Assembly (NCBI GenBank): GCA_016191525.1
Contig: JACPOK010000033.1
Coordinates: forward strand, 620,001 to 684,000
Length of the DNA stretch: 64,000 nt
DNA from: Burkholderiales bacterium
GTDB lineage: Bacteria; Pseudomonadota; Gammaproteobacteria; Burkholderiales; Burkholderiaceae_C
Direction of reading: 5' to 3'
Every line of letters begins with the position of its first letter. Position 1 is the stretch's first letter. The position numbers and the translations under genes were made by a program. Of the stretch, positions 45,055 to 54,673 are shown piece by piece. The notes under the pieces are model-generated. The model was not told the DNA's origin. It did not search any database and was given only the letters and a program-made list of their open reading frames with translations.

Positions 45055-45815
45055 ATATCCAGGGACAGGCAGCCATCGTGACCGGCGGCGCCTCGGGACT
45101 GGGCGAAGCCACGGCCCGCGAACTGGCTCGCCTGGGCGCGAAGGTCGCAGTACTCGACGTCAACGGTGCGCTGGCCGACAAGGTGGCGGCCGACATCGGC
45201 GGGGTTTCCTGCCAGTGCGACATCACCGACGCCGCCAGTGTGGCCGCAGCCCTGGCCCGGGCGGCCGAAGTGCATGGTGCGGCCCGCATCCTGATGAATA
45301 TCGCGGGCATCGGCAGCGCCAAACGCATCGTCGGCAAGGATGGCAACGCCGCGCCGCTGGAAGACTTCGCGCGCGTCATCAACATCAACCTGATCGGCAC
45401 GTACAACATCAGCCGCCTGTTCGCCGCCGAATGTGTGAAGCTGCCGCTGATGGAAGACGGCGAGCGTGGCGTGATGATGTTCACCGCCTCAGTGGCCGCC
45501 TTCGACGGCCAGGTGGGCCAGCAAGCCTATAGCGCCAGCAAGGGCGGCCTGGTCGGCATGACGCTGCCGATGGCGCGTGACCTGGCGCAGCACGCCATCC
45601 GCGTCTGCACCGTGGCGCCCGGCCTCTTTGCCACGCCGCTGATGAAGCAGCTGCCTGAAGCTGTGCAGGCCTCGCTGGCCGCATCCATCCCGTTCCCGCC
45701 GCGCCTGGGCAAGCCCGAAGAGTTCGCCCAGCTGGCCTGCCACATCGTGACCAACAACCACCTCAACGGCGAAGTGATCCGCCTTGACGGCGCGCTGCGC
45801 ATGGCGCCGCGCTGA
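45051..45815 (+). CDS. SDR family dehydrogenase (3-hydroxyacyl-CoA dehydrogenase type)
   Basis: 254 residues of classical SDR. TGGASGLGEATA (NAD loop), NIAGIGSAK, the serine in FTASVAAFDGQ, and YSASKGG (catalytic Tyr-Lys) are seen. The pattern QQAYSASKGGLVGMTLPMARDL resembles human HSD17B10-type 3-hydroxyacyl-CoA dehydrogenases. Overlap of four bases with fcs places it in a route in which a 3-hydroxy-3-arylpropionyl-CoA is oxidised. That suggests CoA-dependent beta-oxidation of the side chain; no vanillin dehydrogenase is present. Confidence 0.88.
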   Translation: MNIQGQAAIVTGGASGLGEATARELARLGAKVAVLDVNGALADKVAADIGGVSCQCDITDAASVAAALARAAEVHGAARILMNIAGIGSAKRIVGKDGNAAPLEDFARVININLIGTYNISRLFAAECVKLPLMEDGERGVMMFTASVAAFDGQVGQQAYSASKGGLVGMTLPMARDLAQHAIRVCTVAPGLFATPLMKQLPEAVQASLAASIPFPPRLGKPEEFAQLACHIVTNNHLNGEVIRLDGALRMAPR

Positions 45816-45865
45816 TATTTCCCAGATCACCTGATCCCTTTTCCAAAACACCGGAGACCGACACC

Positions 45866-46849
45866 ATGAGCAATCGCCGCGAATTCATTCAACAGACCGC
45901 CGCGCTCGCCGGCCTGGGCCTGCCCCTGGCCGGTCTGGCCCAGGGCGCAACGCCTGAGCTGGCCAAGATCCTGTGCGGGTTCCCGCCGGGCGGCACCAGC
46001 GACGCCATGTCGCGCCGCATCGCCGACAAGCTGCGCGGCAACTACGCCACCAACGTGGTGGTGGACAACAAGCCTGGCGCCGGCGGGCAGATCGCCATCT
46101 CGCTGCTCAAGGACAGCCCGGCCGACGGCACCACGATGCTGCTGACGCCTTCGTCCATGCTGTCGATCTACCCCTACGTCTACAAGACCCTACCCTACAA
46201 GCCGCTGGAAGACGTGCAGCCGGTGTCGCTGGCCTGCTACTTCAACCACGCGTTCGGCGTCGGCCCGGCTGTGCCCGAGAGCGTGAAGAACATGAAGGAC
46301 TTCCTGGCCTGGGCCAAGGCCAATCCGGACAAGGCCAACTACGGCTCGCCCGGCGCCGGCTCCATGCCGCACCTGATCGTCTCGCTGATCAACAAGCTGA
46401 CCGGGCAGGACCTGAAACACATCCCCTACCGCGGCTCGGCACCCGGCATCCAGGACCTGCTGGGCGGCCAGATCTCGGGCATGTCGTCTCCCGTGGGTGA
46501 CTACCTGCCTTACATCAAGAGCGGCAAGCTGCGAATCCTGGCGATTTCCGGCATCAACCGCAGCCCGTTCGTGCCCGACGTGCCGACGTACCGCCAGCAG
46601 GGCCTGCCCGTGACGGTGCGCGAGTGGTATGGCGTGTTCCTGCCCGGCAAGGCCAACGCCCAGGCCGTGCGCAGAGCGGCCGCCTACCTGCAGCCCGCGC
46701 TGGCCCAGCAGGACCTGATCACCAGCATGGCGCAGGTCGGCATGGAAGTGCAGTCCTCCACGCCGCAGGCCCTGGGCGACCTGCTGCGCAGCGACGCCGA
46801 AGACTGGCGCCGCCTGATCAAGCAGATCGGCTTCACGCCCGAATCCTGA
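45866..46849 (+). CDS. Bug/TctC-family periplasmic receptor
   Basis: 327 residues. Signal SNRREFIQQTAALAGLGLPL with twin arginines; mature part KILCGFPPGGTSDAMSRR, VDNKPGAGGQI, KTLPYKPLEDVQPVSL and HIPYRGSAPGIQDLLGG. It follows the SDR by 50 bases and precedes a marR gene, so it most likely captures the aromatic acid handled by this operon. Fifth such receptor in the window. Confidence 0.9.
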   Translation: MSNRREFIQQTAALAGLGLPLAGLAQGATPELAKILCGFPPGGTSDAMSRRIADKLRGNYATNVVVDNKPGAGGQIAISLLKDSPADGTTMLLTPSSMLSIYPYVYKTLPYKPLEDVQPVSLACYFNHAFGVGPAVPESVKNMKDFLAWAKANPDKANYGSPGAGSMPHLIVSLINKLTGQDLKHIPYRGSAPGIQDLLGGQISGMSSPVGDYLPYIKSGKLRILAISGINRSPFVPDVPTYRQQGLPVTVREWYGVFLPGKANAQAVRRAAAYLQPALAQQDLITSMAQVGMEVQSSTPQALGDLLRSDAEDWRRLIKQIGFTPES

Positions 46850-46866
46850 TCACGCCGGAAGCCGCC

Positions 46867-47373
46867 ATGCGAATGGCGGTTATCCTCGCGGCTGCCCACC
46901 CGACCCCCATGCCGACCAAACCCGCCAAAACCACGACGCTCAGTGTCGAAGCCGTCGACACCAGTTTTCTCGAAGGCCTGCTGGGGTACAACGCGCGGCG
47001 CGCGTCGCTGGCCGTGATCGAGATCTTCCTGCAGCGCATGGACGTATACAAGTTGCGGCCCGTGGACTTCTCGGTGCTGTCGCTGGTCACGCATAACCCC
47101 GGCATCACTTCGCGCCAGCTGTGCACCACGCTGGGCATCCTGCCGCCCAACCTTGTAGGCATGATCAACGCCCTGGAAAAGCGCGAGCTGGTCACCCGCA
47201 AGCCCCATCCCACCGACGGCCGCGCCATGGGCCTGCACCTGACGGGTGCGGGCCAGAAGCTGGTGAGGGACGCCGAGCGCACCGCCGCGGAACTGGAGGA
47301 CGAAGTCGCGTCGCGCCTGTCGCCTGCCGAAACCAAAACCCTGATACGGCTGTTGAAAAAAATCTACCTTTAG
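46867..47373 (+). CDS. MarR-family transcriptional regulator
   Basis: 168 residues, or 154 if the ATG at 46909 is used. The winged helix is PGITSRQLCTTLGILPPNLV followed by MINALEKRELVTRKPHPTDGRAMGLHLTGAG, including the DxR wing motif. GGAAG five bases before 46867 favours the longer form. It closes the fcs operon; the palindrome at 42317 in the divergent promoter is the likely target, with a CoA thioester or hydroxycinnamate as effector, as known for FerR/HcaR-type MarR proteins. Target assignment is inference. Confidence 0.87.
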   Translation: MRMAVILAAAHPTPMPTKPAKTTTLSVEAVDTSFLEGLLGYNARRASLAVIEIFLQRMDVYKLRPVDFSVLSLVTHNPGITSRQLCTTLGILPPNLVGMINALEKRELVTRKPHPTDGRAMGLHLTGAGQKLVRDAERTAAELEDEVASRLSPAETKTLIRLLKKIYL

Positions 47374-47414
47374 AGGGAAAAAGGCCTGCGGAGCGCATGT
47401 ATCGTGCACGGGGC

Positions 47415-47500
47415 GCTATCAAACTTGTAGCGAAACGGCAGTTGCGCTATAGTCACACCGCTATTGTTTGCATAGCAGTAACTGCGTACACTGCCCTTCC
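47415..47500. repeat. dispersed repeat, copies 3a and 3b (facing fragments)
   Basis: GCTATCAAACTTGTAGCG at 47415 and GCTATTGTTTGCATAGCAG at 47460 are two heads of the same repeat family next to each other in the marR-to-winged-helix gap. Each is a GCTA...TAGC imperfect hairpin; the tails are diverged. Confidence 0.55.
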
Positions 47501-47541
47501 GCACAAGATAAAGCCGCCGCCGGCTCGAGGAGAACAGCGAA

Positions 47542-47850
47542 ATGAGTTCCAAGGAAAATGCCGCCGTCAGCCAGCTGTTCGGGCTGCTCGAGTCGCGCTA
47601 CGCACTGCGTGTGCTGTGGGCGCTCAAGGACGGGCATGCACAGACCTTCCGCCTGCTGCAGGACAGCGTGGGCGGCATCACCCCCAACACCCTGAACACC
47701 CGCATCAAGGAACTTCGCGAAGCGGGCCTGGTGGGCCACGGCAGCGACGGCTACAGCGTCACCGCCTCCGGCTCGGACCTGCTCAAGCGCCTCAACGAAG
47801 TGCAGGCTTTCGCGGCCCGCTGGGTCACGAGCCAGGGCAAGAAAAAATAA
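47542..47850 (+). CDS. HxlR-like winged-helix regulator
   Basis: 102 residues. SQLFGLLESRYALRVLWALKDG and LRLLQDSVGGITPNTLNTRIKEL form the helix-turn-helix of the HxlR or PadR-like winged-helix group, ending VTASGSDLLKRLNE. HxlR proteins usually have an N-terminal cysteine, absent here. GAGGAGA precedes the ATG. It is monocistronic, bounded by the repeat region and a strong terminator at 47873. Target unknown. Confidence 0.8.
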   Translation: MSSKENAAVSQLFGLLESRYALRVLWALKDGHAQTFRLLQDSVGGITPNTLNTRIKELREAGLVGHGSDGYSVTASGSDLLKRLNEVQAFAARWVTSQGKKK

Positions 47851-47872
47851 CAAGCAAGTTCTGATTGCAGGC

Positions 47873-47902
47873 AAGGACAGGTTCACGCCTGTCCTTTTTT
47901 TT
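47873..47902 (+). terminator. intrinsic terminator of winged-helix gene
   Basis: AAGGACAGG (47873-47881) pairs with CCTGTCCTT (47888-47896) around TTCACG, then continuous T to 47902 (eight T from 47895). A textbook Rho-independent terminator 23 bases past the stop. Confidence 0.92.
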
Positions 47903-47925
47903 GCCCGTGAAAAAGAAGGCGCCAA

Positions 47926-47951
47926 CAAAAACGCCCCGTTGGAGCGGGGCG
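47926..47951 (-). terminator. intrinsic terminator of tRNA-Ser gene
   Basis: On the minus strand CGCCCCG (47951-47945) and CGGGGCG (47938-47932) form a seven-pair stem around CTCCAA, followed by TTTTTGTT. It lies ten bases beyond the tRNA 3' end. Confidence 0.9.
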
Positions 47952-47960
47952 GATGTGTGC

Positions 47961-48053
47961 TGGCGGAAACGGAGGGATTCGAACCCTCGATGAGGCTCTA
48001 CACCCCATACTCCCTTAGCAGGGGAGCACCTTCGGCCACTCGGTCACGTTTCC
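47961..48053 (-). tRNA. tRNA-Ser (anticodon GCU)
   Basis: 93 nt including an encoded CCA. Acceptor GGAAACG pairs with CGTTTCC, discriminator G; the D-arm is ACCGAGTGGCCGAAGGT; anticodon arm CTCCC-CTGCTAA-GGGAG gives anticodon GCT, reading AGC/AGU serine; the long variable arm typical of tRNA-Ser follows; T arm GAGGG-TTCGAAT-CCCTC. Directly downstream of lysC on the same strand. Confidence 0.97.
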
Positions 48054-48066
48054 TGGCACGGGTTGA

Positions 48067-48094
48067 ATTATGCCCCAACCGGGGGATTCCAGAA
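48067..48094 (-). promoter_or_regulatory. probable tRNA-Ser promoter
   Basis: On the minus strand CATAAT (48072-48067) is a good -10 box 13 bases before the tRNA 5' end, with TTCTGG (48094-48089) as a weak -35 at 16-base spacing. It lies just past the lysC stop. Confidence 0.4.
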
Positions 48095-48096
48095 GC

Positions 48097-49365
48097 TCAG
48101 GCGGCGGGCTGGTCCAGGTCAAAGGCGCGGTGCAGGGCACGCACGGCCAGTTCCATGTACTTCTCGTCGATCACCACCGAGGTCTTGATTTCGCTGGTCG
48201 AGATCATCTGGATGTTGATGCCCTCTTCCGACAGCGCGCGGAACATCTTGCTGGCGATGCCCACATGGCTGCGCATGCCGATGCCCACGATGCTGACCTT
48301 GCAGATTTTCGTGTCGCCTTCCAGGTGGTCGGTACCCAGCGCGGGCAGCACCTTGGCCTTGAGCAGGTCGATGGTGCGCGCGTAGTCGTTGCGGTGCACC
48401 GTGAAGCTGAAGTCGGTCTTGCCGTCCTTGGAGATGTTCTGGATGATCACATCGACTTCGATGTTGGCATCGGCCACCGCGCCCAGGATGTTGTAGGCGA
48501 TGCCGGGCTTGTCGGGCACGCTCAGGATGGAGATCTTGGCTTCGTCGCGGTTGAACGCGATGCCGGATACGACGGCGTTTTCCATGTGTTCGTCTTCCTC
48601 AAAAGTGATCAGGGTGCCGGAGGCGGCCTCTTCCTGGATATCGATGTCCCAGGGCGTGAAGCTGGACAGCACGCGCAGCGGCACGCGGTACTTGCCCGCG
48701 AACTCCACCGAGCGGATCTGCAGCACCTTGGAGCCCATGGAAGCCATCTCCAGCATTTCCTCGAAGCTCACGGTCTTCAGGCGGCGCGCCTCGGGCACCA
48801 CCCGAGGGTCGGTGGTGTACACGCCGTCGACGTCGGTATAGATGAGGCACTCGGCCGCCTTCATGGCGGCGGCCACGGCCACGGCCGAGGTGTCGCTGCC
48901 GCCGCGGCCCAGCGTGGTGATGTGGCCGTGCTCGTCCACGCCCTGGAAGCCGGTGACGATGACCACTCGGCCCGCGGCCAGGTCGGCGCGCACCTTCTTG
49001 TCGTCGATCGATTCGATGCGGGCCTTGGTGTAGGCGCTGTTGGTGCGGATGGGCACCTGCCAGCCGGCATAACTCACCGACTGCATGCCCTCGGCCTGCA
49101 GCGCGATGGCCAGCAGCGCGGACGAAGCCTGCTCGCCGGTGGCGGCCAGCATGTCGAGTTCGCGGTCCACGGCGGCCGATGCCTTTTCGGGCGCGAGCTC
49201 CTTGGCCAGGCCCAGCAGGCGGTTGGTTTCGCCGCTCATGGCGCTGGGCACCACCACCATCTGGTGGCCGGCCCGGGCCCACTTGGCCACGCGCTTGGCA
49301 ACATTGCGGATGCGCTCGGTCGAGCCCATCGACGTGCCGCCGTATTTGTGAACGATCAATGCCAT
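48097..49365 (-). CDS. lysC: aspartate kinase
   Basis: 422 residues. [11 protein letters not shown] at 5-15 binds ATP, followed by [29 protein letters not shown] and [12 protein letters not shown] of the amino-acid kinase fold; the C-terminal 150 residues are two ACT domains ([35 protein letters not shown]) that bind lysine or threonine for feedback. It phosphorylates aspartate, the first step towards Lys, Met and Thr. Monocistronic or after tilS, with an 86-base gap. Confidence 0.96.
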   Translation of the reverse strand: MALIVHKYGGTSMGSTERIRNVAKRVAKWARAGHQMVVVPSAMSGETNRLLGLAKELAPEKASAAVDRELDMLAATGEQASSALLAIALQAEGMQSVSYAGWQVPIRTNSAYTKARIESIDDKKVRADLAAGRVVIVTGFQGVDEHGHITTLGRGGSDTSAVAVAAAMKAAECLIYTDVDGVYTTDPRVVPEARRLKTVSFEEMLEMASMGSKVLQIRSVEFAGKYRVPLRVLSSFTPWDIDIQEEAASGTLITFEEDEHMENAVVSGIAFNRDEAKISILSVPDKPGIAYNILGAVADANIEVDVIIQNISKDGKTDFSFTVHRNDYARTIDLLKAKVLPALGTDHLEGDTKICKVSIVGIGMRSHVGIASKMFRALSEEGINIQMISTSEIKTSVVIDEKYMELAVRALHRAFDLDQPAA

Positions 49366-49451
49366 TGGAATGGAGAAAAAGGGAAAAGACAGGAGGCGGA
49401 TTGCCGTGCCGGAAGCAGGCTGTTGCGTGCCGCAGAACCCCGGGATTATAC

Positions 49452-50438
49452 CTAGGGGCGGAAGGCCAGCCGCTCGCCTTGCCGCTCGACAAAGCCGCTG
49501 GCCACCTTGATGCGGATGTCGTGGCCGCGGGTGGTGCAGGCGGACACCTGGTCCAGCAGTTCTTCCAGCTGCGCGGCGCTGGCCGCCGCGCCGTGGGCCG
49601 AGCGCAGCCAGTGACGCAGCAGGTTGGCCTGGCGGGCATGCGGCAGGCCCTGCAGCCGGTCGATGGCGGGCGGTGAGCCCGCGGCCTGCAGGTCTTCAGA
49701 CGCCAGTGCCGCCAGCAGTTCCTGCGCCTGCGCTGCATGGCGGGCCGAGCGGGCGAAGGTTTCGCGGAATTGCGGGAACGCCTTTTCCAGCGCCGGGAGC
49801 AGCGCGGCGCGGATGCGGTTGCGCGTGAACTGTTCGTCGGCATTGGTCGGGTCTTCGATCCATGCCACGCCCTGGGCGGTGAGCCAGGTCCGCAGTTCAG
49901 CGCCCGGCACCTGAAGCAGGGGACGGTGAAAAGCGAGGCCGTCGCGCTCCCACTGCGCGGGCATGGAGGCCAGCCCCGGCAGGCCTGCGCCGCGCGAAAG
50001 CGCCAGCAGCAGCGTCTCGACCTGGTCGTCCGCGTGCTGTGCCAATGCTACGCTTTTGATAGCTGGCTGAGCAGTACTGGCGCGCGCTGCAGCCGAAATC
50101 GCTTCGTAGCGCGCGTTGCGCGCGGCGTTCTCGGGGCTTTCGCCCGGGGCATGACGGGCATCGACCCGCTGCACGGCCAGGGGAACATCCAACGCGCCGC
50201 ACAAGACCACGCAATGCCGCTCAAAATCATCGGCTGCGGCCTGCAGGCCGTGATGAACGTGGATCGCCCTCACCTGTCCCGGCCATTTCCCGGCGCAGGC
50301 GGCAAGCAGTGCGGTGGAATCGGCGCCGCCGCTGAGCGCAACGGCAAGGGGCAGCTGCGGCGCGAACGACTCCATCGCGCTAGCGAAGGAGCCGCCAGGC
50401 TTATCTGGCTTCGGCCTTGGTGTCGGTGTAGCGGCCAT
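49452..50438 (-). CDS. tilS: tRNA(Ile)-lysidine synthase
   Basis: 328 residues. The PP-loop [18 protein letters not shown] has SGGADS at 36-41; HVHHGL, RNARYEA and [13 protein letters not shown] complete the N-type ATP-pyrophosphatase. It makes lysidine at C34 of tRNA-Ile(CAU). An in-frame copy of the dispersed repeat (50047-50100) encodes [14 protein letters not shown] just before [12 protein letters not shown] at 50438 overlaps accA by 38 bases; Met22 (50375) is an alternative start. Shorter than E. coli TilS (432), as often seen in betaproteobacteria. Confidence 0.93.
   Translation of the reverse strand: MAATPTPRPKPDKPGGSFASAMESFAPQLPLAVALSGGADSTALLAACAGKWPGQVRAIHVHHGLQAAADDFERHCVVLCGALDVPLAVQRVDARHAPGESPENAARNARYEAISAAARASTAQPAIKSVALAQHADDQVETLLLALSRGAGLPGLASMPAQWERDGLAFHRPLLQVPGAELRTWLTAQGVAWIEDPTNADEQFTRNRIRAALLPALEKAFPQFRETFARSARHAAQAQELLAALASEDLQAAGSPPAIDRLQGLPHARQANLLRHWLRSAHGAAASAAQLEELLDQVSACTTRGHDIRIKVASGFVERQGERLAFRP
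50047..50100 (-). repeat. dispersed repeat, copy 4, inserted in frame in tilS
   Basis: Exactly 54 bp, GCTACGCTTTTGATAGCTGG at the head and GCGCGCTGCAGCCGAAATC at the tail, aligning with 37757 and 59407. Read on the minus strand it contributes about 18 codons to tilS without a stop, between the RNARYEA and HADDQ motifs that lie closer together in ordinary TilS. Confidence 0.75.
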
Positions 50439-51378
50439 AGCTTTGCAGCCGCTCGTAGCGCCGGTCCAGCAGTTCGCGCACTTTCAGGTCGGCGACCTGG
50501 CGGTACGCGTCGTTGAGCGCGCGCTTGAGGAAGGCCGCCATCTGCTTGTAGTCGCGCTGCGCGCCACCCACCGGCTCGTTCACGATCTTGTCGATCAGGC
50601 CCAGCGCCTTGAGGCGGTGCGCGGTGATGCCCATGGCATCGGCCGCCTCCTGCGCCTTCTCCGAGGTCTTCCAGAGGATGGAGGCGCAGCCCTCGGGGCT
50701 GATCACCGAATAGATGGAGTACTGCAGCATCAGCACCTGGTCGGCCACCGAGATGGCCAGCGCGCCGCCGGAGCCGCCCTCGCCGATCACCGTGGTGATG
50801 ATGGGCACTTCCAGCTGCGCCATTTCGTAGATGTTGCGGCCGATGGCTTCGGACTGGCCGCGCTCTTCGGCGTCGATGCCGGGGTAGGCACCGGGCGTGT
50901 CGACGAAGGTGAACACCGGCAGCTTGAACTTCTCGGCGGTCTTCATGAGGCGCAGCGCCTTGCGGTAGCCCTCGGGCCGGCTCATGCCGAAGTTGCGCAG
51001 CCCGCGCTCCTTGGTATCGCGGCCCTTCTGGTGCCCCAGCACCATGCAGGCATTGCCATTGAAACGGGCCAGCCCGCCCACGATGGACAGGTCGTCGGCG
51101 AAATGCCGGTCGCCATGCAGCTCGACGAAATCAGTGAAGATTTCGTTCACGTAGTCCAGCGTATAGGGCCGCTCCGCGTGCCGCGCGATCTTGGTGATCT
51201 GCCAGGGCGTGAGGTCGCTGTAGATGTCCTTGGTCAGCTGCTGGCTCTTCTTGCTGAGCTGGTCGATCTCCTCGGAGATGTCCACGGCCGACTCCGTCTG
51301 CACGTAGCGCAGTTCTTCTATCTTGGTCTCGAGCTCGGCGATGGGCTGCTCGAAATCGAGGAAGGTCTTCTTTGCCAA
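50401..51378 (-). CDS. accA: acetyl-CoA carboxylase carboxyltransferase subunit alpha
   Basis: 325 residues. [20 protein letters not shown] begins the usual AccA coiled N-terminus; [40 protein letters not shown] and [20 protein letters not shown] are the carboxyltransferase core. It makes malonyl-CoA with AccD, the first step of fatty acid synthesis. The initiator is TTG (51378), with AAGGAG seven bases upstream; no ATG fits the conserved N-terminus. Next to the DNA glycosylase and tilS on the same strand. Confidence 0.95.
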   Translation of the reverse strand: MAKKTFLDFEQPIAELETKIEELRYVQTESAVDISEEIDQLSKKSQQLTKDIYSDLTPWQITKIARHAERPYTLDYVNEIFTDFVELHGDRHFADDLSIVGGLARFNGNACMVLGHQKGRDTKERGLRNFGMSRPEGYRKALRLMKTAEKFKLPVFTFVDTPGAYPGIDAEERGQSEAIGRNIYEMAQLEVPIITTVIGEGGSGGALAISVADQVLMLQYSIYSVISPEGCASILWKTSEKAQEAADAMGITAHRLKALGLIDKIVNEPVGGAQRDYKQMAAFLKRALNDAYRQVADLKVRELLDRRYERLQSYGRYTDTKAEAR

Positions 51379-51396
51379 GATGATCTCCTTGTCTTG

Positions 51397-52044
51397 TCAG
51401 TATTCGACCGGCAGGGGGTCCAGCGAGCGCCAAATATACCAAGTTGCAACACTGCAATACGGCGCCCAGGCGGCGGCCACTTCGCGGGCGTCGCTGCGGC
51501 TCACGGCCTCGCCCGAAAAGTAGTTCTTGCTGATGCCGCTGATGAGCCCCACGTCGTCCAGCGGCAGCACGTTGGGCCGCATGAGGTGGAAGATCAGGAA
51601 CATCTCGGCCGTCCAGCGGCCGATGCCCCGAATGCCTACCAGCTCGGTGATGATTTCCTCGTCGCCCATGTCCTTCCAGGCGTTGGCATGGATGGCGCCG
51701 GAGTCGAAGTGCAGCGAAAGGTCGACCAGGTATTCGATCTTGCGCGCCGACAGGCCGGCCGCCTGCATGTCGTCGACCTTCAGCTTCAGCACATTGCCGG
51801 CGGTCATGCGGCGCGGCAGCCTGGCGAAGCGGTCCCAGACGGTCTGGGCGGCCTTCACCGAAATCTGCTGGCCCACGATGCTGCGCGCCAGCGTGGTGAA
51901 GGCGTCGCCGCGGGATTGCAGGCAGGCATCGCCGAACTCGGGGATCAGGCGCTTGAGCACGCGGTCCTTCTTCGAGAGGTGGCGGCAGGCCTCCTCCCAG
52001 TAGTCGGGCGTGGAAAGGACGGTTGCGCCGAAGCCGGAGGTCAC
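51397..52044 (-). CDS. DNA-3-methyladenine glycosylase II-like (HhH-GPD) protein
   Basis: 215 residues. [22 protein letters not shown] and the helix-hairpin-helix [20 protein letters not shown] followed by NVLPLDDVG with the catalytic aspartate mark an AlkA-type base excision enzyme. It removes alkylated bases, 3-methyladenine first of all. GTG at 52044 overlaps the cysS stop by three of four bases (GTGA). The larger N-terminal part of E. coli AlkA is absent, as in the short AlkA forms of many bacteria. Confidence 0.88.
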   Translation of the reverse strand: MTSGFGATVLSTPDYWEEACRHLSKKDRVLKRLIPEFGDACLQSRGDAFTTLARSIVGQQISVKAAQTVWDRFARLPRRMTAGNVLKLKVDDMQAAGLSARKIEYLVDLSLHFDSGAIHANAWKDMGDEEIITELVGIRGIGRWTAEMFLIFHLMRPNVLPLDDVGLISGISKNYFSGEAVSRSDAREVAAAWAPYCSVATWYIWRSLDPLPVEY

Positions 52045-53417
52045 TGGGCCGACTCCCAGGTGGTGCCGGCGGGGGAATCCTTGAGCACGATGCCCTGGGC
52101 CAGCAGGTCCCTGCGGATGCTGTCGGCCAGTGCGAAATCTTTCGCGGCCTTGGCCGCCGCGCGCTGCGCGATGCGCTGCTGGATGGCCGCTTCGTCCAGC
52201 GCGCTGCCGGCCTGCAGAAAGGCCCGGGGCTCCTCCTGCAGCAGGCCCAGGCAACCGCCCAGCGCCTTCAGCAGGCCTGCCGTTTCAGCGGAGCGGCCGC
52301 GGTTGACCTCGGCGGCCAGCTCGAACAGGACGGCCACGGCTTCAGGCGTGGCGAAGTCGTTGTCCATCGCGGCCTTGAACTTCGCGGCCTGCGGCTGCGC
52401 CCAGTCGACCACCGTCTCCGCCGGGGCCACCGCGTCCAGCGCGGTGTACAGGCGGCGCAGCGCATTACGGGCGTCGTCCAGGTGCACGTCGCTGTAATTC
52501 AGCGGGCTGCGGTAATGGGCCCGCACGATGAAAAAGCGCAACGTCTGCGCGTCGAACTTCTGCAGCACGTCGCGGATGGTGAAGAAGTTGCCCAGCGACT
52601 TGGACATCTTCTCGTTGTCGATGTTCACGAAGCCGTTGTGCATCCAGTAGCGGGCCAGCGGCTTGCCGGTGGCGCCCTCGCTCTGGGCGATCTCGTTTTC
52701 GTGATGGGGAAACTGCAGGTCGGCGCCGCCGCCGTGGATGTCGAAGGTTTCGCCCAGCAGCGAGCAGGCCATGGCGGAGCACTCGATGTGCCAGCCCGGG
52801 CGGCCCTTGCCATAGGCGCTGTCCCACCTGGCGCCTTCAGGCTCGCCCTCTTTGGCCGCCTTCCACAGCACGAAGTCCAGCGGGTCGTCCTTGCCCTCCA
52901 GCACGGCCACGCGCTCGCCCGCGTGCAGTTCGTCCAGCGACTTGCCCGACAGCTTGCCGTAGCCGGGGAACTTGCGCACCGCATAGTTCACGTCGCCGCC
53001 GGCGGTGCGGTAGGCCAGGCCGTTGTCCTCCAGCCGGCGCACGATGTCCAGCATCTGGGGCACGTAGTCCGTGGCGCGCGGGTCGTGGTCGGGCCGGGCA
53101 ATGCCCAGGGCGTCGGTGTCGCGGTACATCTCGGCGATCATGCGGTCCGTCAGCGCGCGGATGGTCTCGCCGTTTTCCACCGCCCGGCGGATGATCTTGT
53201 CCTCGATGTCGGTGATGTTGCGCACGTAGGTCACGGCCAGGCCCGAGACCCGCAGCCAGCGCTGCACCACGTCGAAAGCCATCATCGAGCGGGCATGGCC
53301 CACGTGGCACAGGTCATAAACCGTGATGCCGCATACATACATGCGCACGTGGCCCGGTTCCAGCGGTGAAAAGTCTTCCAATGCACGCGACAGCGTGTTG
53401 TAGATTCGCAGACTCAT
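52041..53417 (-). CDS. cysS: cysteinyl-tRNA synthetase
   Basis: 458 residues, the usual CysRS length. [19 protein letters not shown] has the zinc cysteine and the HIGH signature (HVGH at 38-41); HIECSAM supplies further zinc ligands, and [12 protein letters not shown] is the KMSKS loop. It charges tRNA-Cys. The ATG at 53417 fits the conserved start [11 protein letters not shown]; a longer frame to 53582 is antisense to the promoter region of the TPR gene and was ignored. Confidence 0.97.
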   Translation of the reverse strand: MSLRIYNTLSRALEDFSPLEPGHVRMYVCGITVYDLCHVGHARSMMAFDVVQRWLRVSGLAVTYVRNITDIEDKIIRRAVENGETIRALTDRMIAEMYRDTDALGIARPDHDPRATDYVPQMLDIVRRLEDNGLAYRTAGGDVNYAVRKFPGYGKLSGKSLDELHAGERVAVLEGKDDPLDFVLWKAAKEGEPEGARWDSAYGKGRPGWHIECSAMACSLLGETFDIHGGGADLQFPHHENEIAQSEGATGKPLARYWMHNGFVNIDNEKMSKSLGNFFTIRDVLQKFDAQTLRFFIVRAHYRSPLNYSDVHLDDARNALRRLYTALDAVAPAETVVDWAQPQAAKFKAAMDNDFATPEAVAVLFELAAEVNRGRSAETAGLLKALGGCLGLLQEEPRAFLQAGSALDEAAIQQRIAQRAAAKAAKDFALADSIRRDLLAQGIVLKDSPAGTTWESAQ

Positions 53418-53524
53418 GGACGGAGTGAAAAAGTGCCGTGGCGGGACGGGCAACGGCAGGCGCTGGTTCGGGGTCTTGCTGTTGTTCGGGCGCGGCCCGG
53501 GGCGCTCTGGCGGCACCCCTCGGC

Positions 53525-53530
53525 TACAAT
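53525..53530 (+). promoter_or_regulatory. putative -10 box of TPR gene
   Basis: TACAAT within CGGCTACAATCC, a frequent -10 context in this family, 63 bases before the TPR start. No convincing -35 is seen 16-18 bases upstream. Confidence 0.35.
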
Positions 53531-53592
53531 CCAGCGCAGTATATAGCCCCCCGTTGGGCCCTGTCTCCCGCGTACGATCCACAAGAGGCTTT

Positions 53593-54609
53593 ATGACGCA
53601 CGCTTCCTTCGCGCTACCGAAAACCCTGCGCCTGCTGGCCCTCGCGGCCGCCCTCGCGGCCTCCGCCGCCTGGGCCGATGACTACTCGGACGTGAACACC
53701 CTGCTGCGGTCCGGCAAGCTGGCCGACGCGCTGACCAAGGCCGACCAGTACCTGGCCGGCAAGCCGCGCGACCCGCAAATGCGCTTCCTGAAGGGCGTGA
53801 TCCAGACCGAGGCCGGGAAACCGGCAGAGGCCATCACCACATTCACCAAGCTCACCGAGGACTACCCCGAGCTGCCTGAGCCCTACAACAACCTGGCGGT
53901 GCTGTACGCCGGCCAGAGCCAGTTTGACAAGGCCCGCGCCGCGCTGGAAATGGCGATCCGCACCAACCCCAGCTATGCCACCGCCCACGAGAACCTGGGC
54001 GACGTCTATGCCAAGCTGGCCAGCCAGGCCTACAGCAAGGCGCTGCAACTGGACGCCAGCAATACCGGCGTGCAGCCCAAGCTGGCGCTGATCCGCGAGC
54101 TGTTCGCGCCCGGCAACAAGGGCCAGTCCGCCAAGGCACCGGCTCCCGCCCCGGCTGTGGTGGCCAAGGCGCCCGCCGCGCCCGCCCAGGCTGCCGCCGG
54201 GCCTGTGACGCCGGCGCCCGCCCCCGCGCCCGTCGCGGCGGCCGCCGCTGCCGGCCCCACCGCCAGCGGCGTGGCCCGCGAGGTCGAGTCGGCCATTCAG
54301 TCCTGGGCTACCGCCTGGTCGGCCAAGGACATGGGCGGCTACCTCGGTTCGTACGGCAAGGAATTCGATCCTCCCGGCAACACTTCGCGCAAGGCCTGGG
54401 AAGAAGAGCGGCGCGCGCGCATCGTCGGCAAGGCGCACATCAGCGTGCGCCTGAGCGACGTCTCGGTGTCCGTGAACGGCAGCCGGGCCACGGCGAAATT
54501 CAAGCAGGCCTACAGCGCCGATTCACTGAACGTTTCCAGCCGCAAGACACTCGAACTCGTCAAATCCGGCGACCGCTGGGTCATCGTCAGGGAATCGACC
54601 GGCGCGTGA
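53593..54609 (+). CDS. periplasmic TPR protein with Cds6/NTF2-like C-terminal domain
   Basis: 338 residues. Signal peptide [17 protein letters not shown], three or four TPR-type helical pairs in 25-165 (for example [39 protein letters not shown]), an Ala/Pro-rich linker at 175-230, and a small C-terminal domain ([20 protein letters not shown], then [19 protein letters not shown]) of the NTF2-like type found in Csd6 and YkuD-associated proteins. The next gene, an L,D-transpeptidase, ends in a related domain. Likely an envelope partner in peptidoglycan work; function not shown. Confidence 0.8.
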   Translation: MTHASFALPKTLRLLALAAALAASAAWADDYSDVNTLLRSGKLADALTKADQYLAGKPRDPQMRFLKGVIQTEAGKPAEAITTFTKLTEDYPELPEPYNNLAVLYAGQSQFDKARAALEMAIRTNPSYATAHENLGDVYAKLASQAYSKALQLDASNTGVQPKLALIRELFAPGNKGQSAKAPAPAPAVVAKAPAAPAQAAAGPVTPAPAPAPVAAAAAAGPTASGVAREVESAIQSWATAWSAKDMGGYLGSYGKEFDPPGNTSRKAWEEERRARIVGKAHISVRLSDVSVSVNGSRATAKFKQAYSADSLNVSSRKTLELVKSGDRWVIVRESTGA

Positions 54610-54673
54610 GCACCGGGAAGGCGCCCCGGCGCCCGGCGGGTTTTTGCAGTCTGAACCTCTCCCTGTGCTCTTC

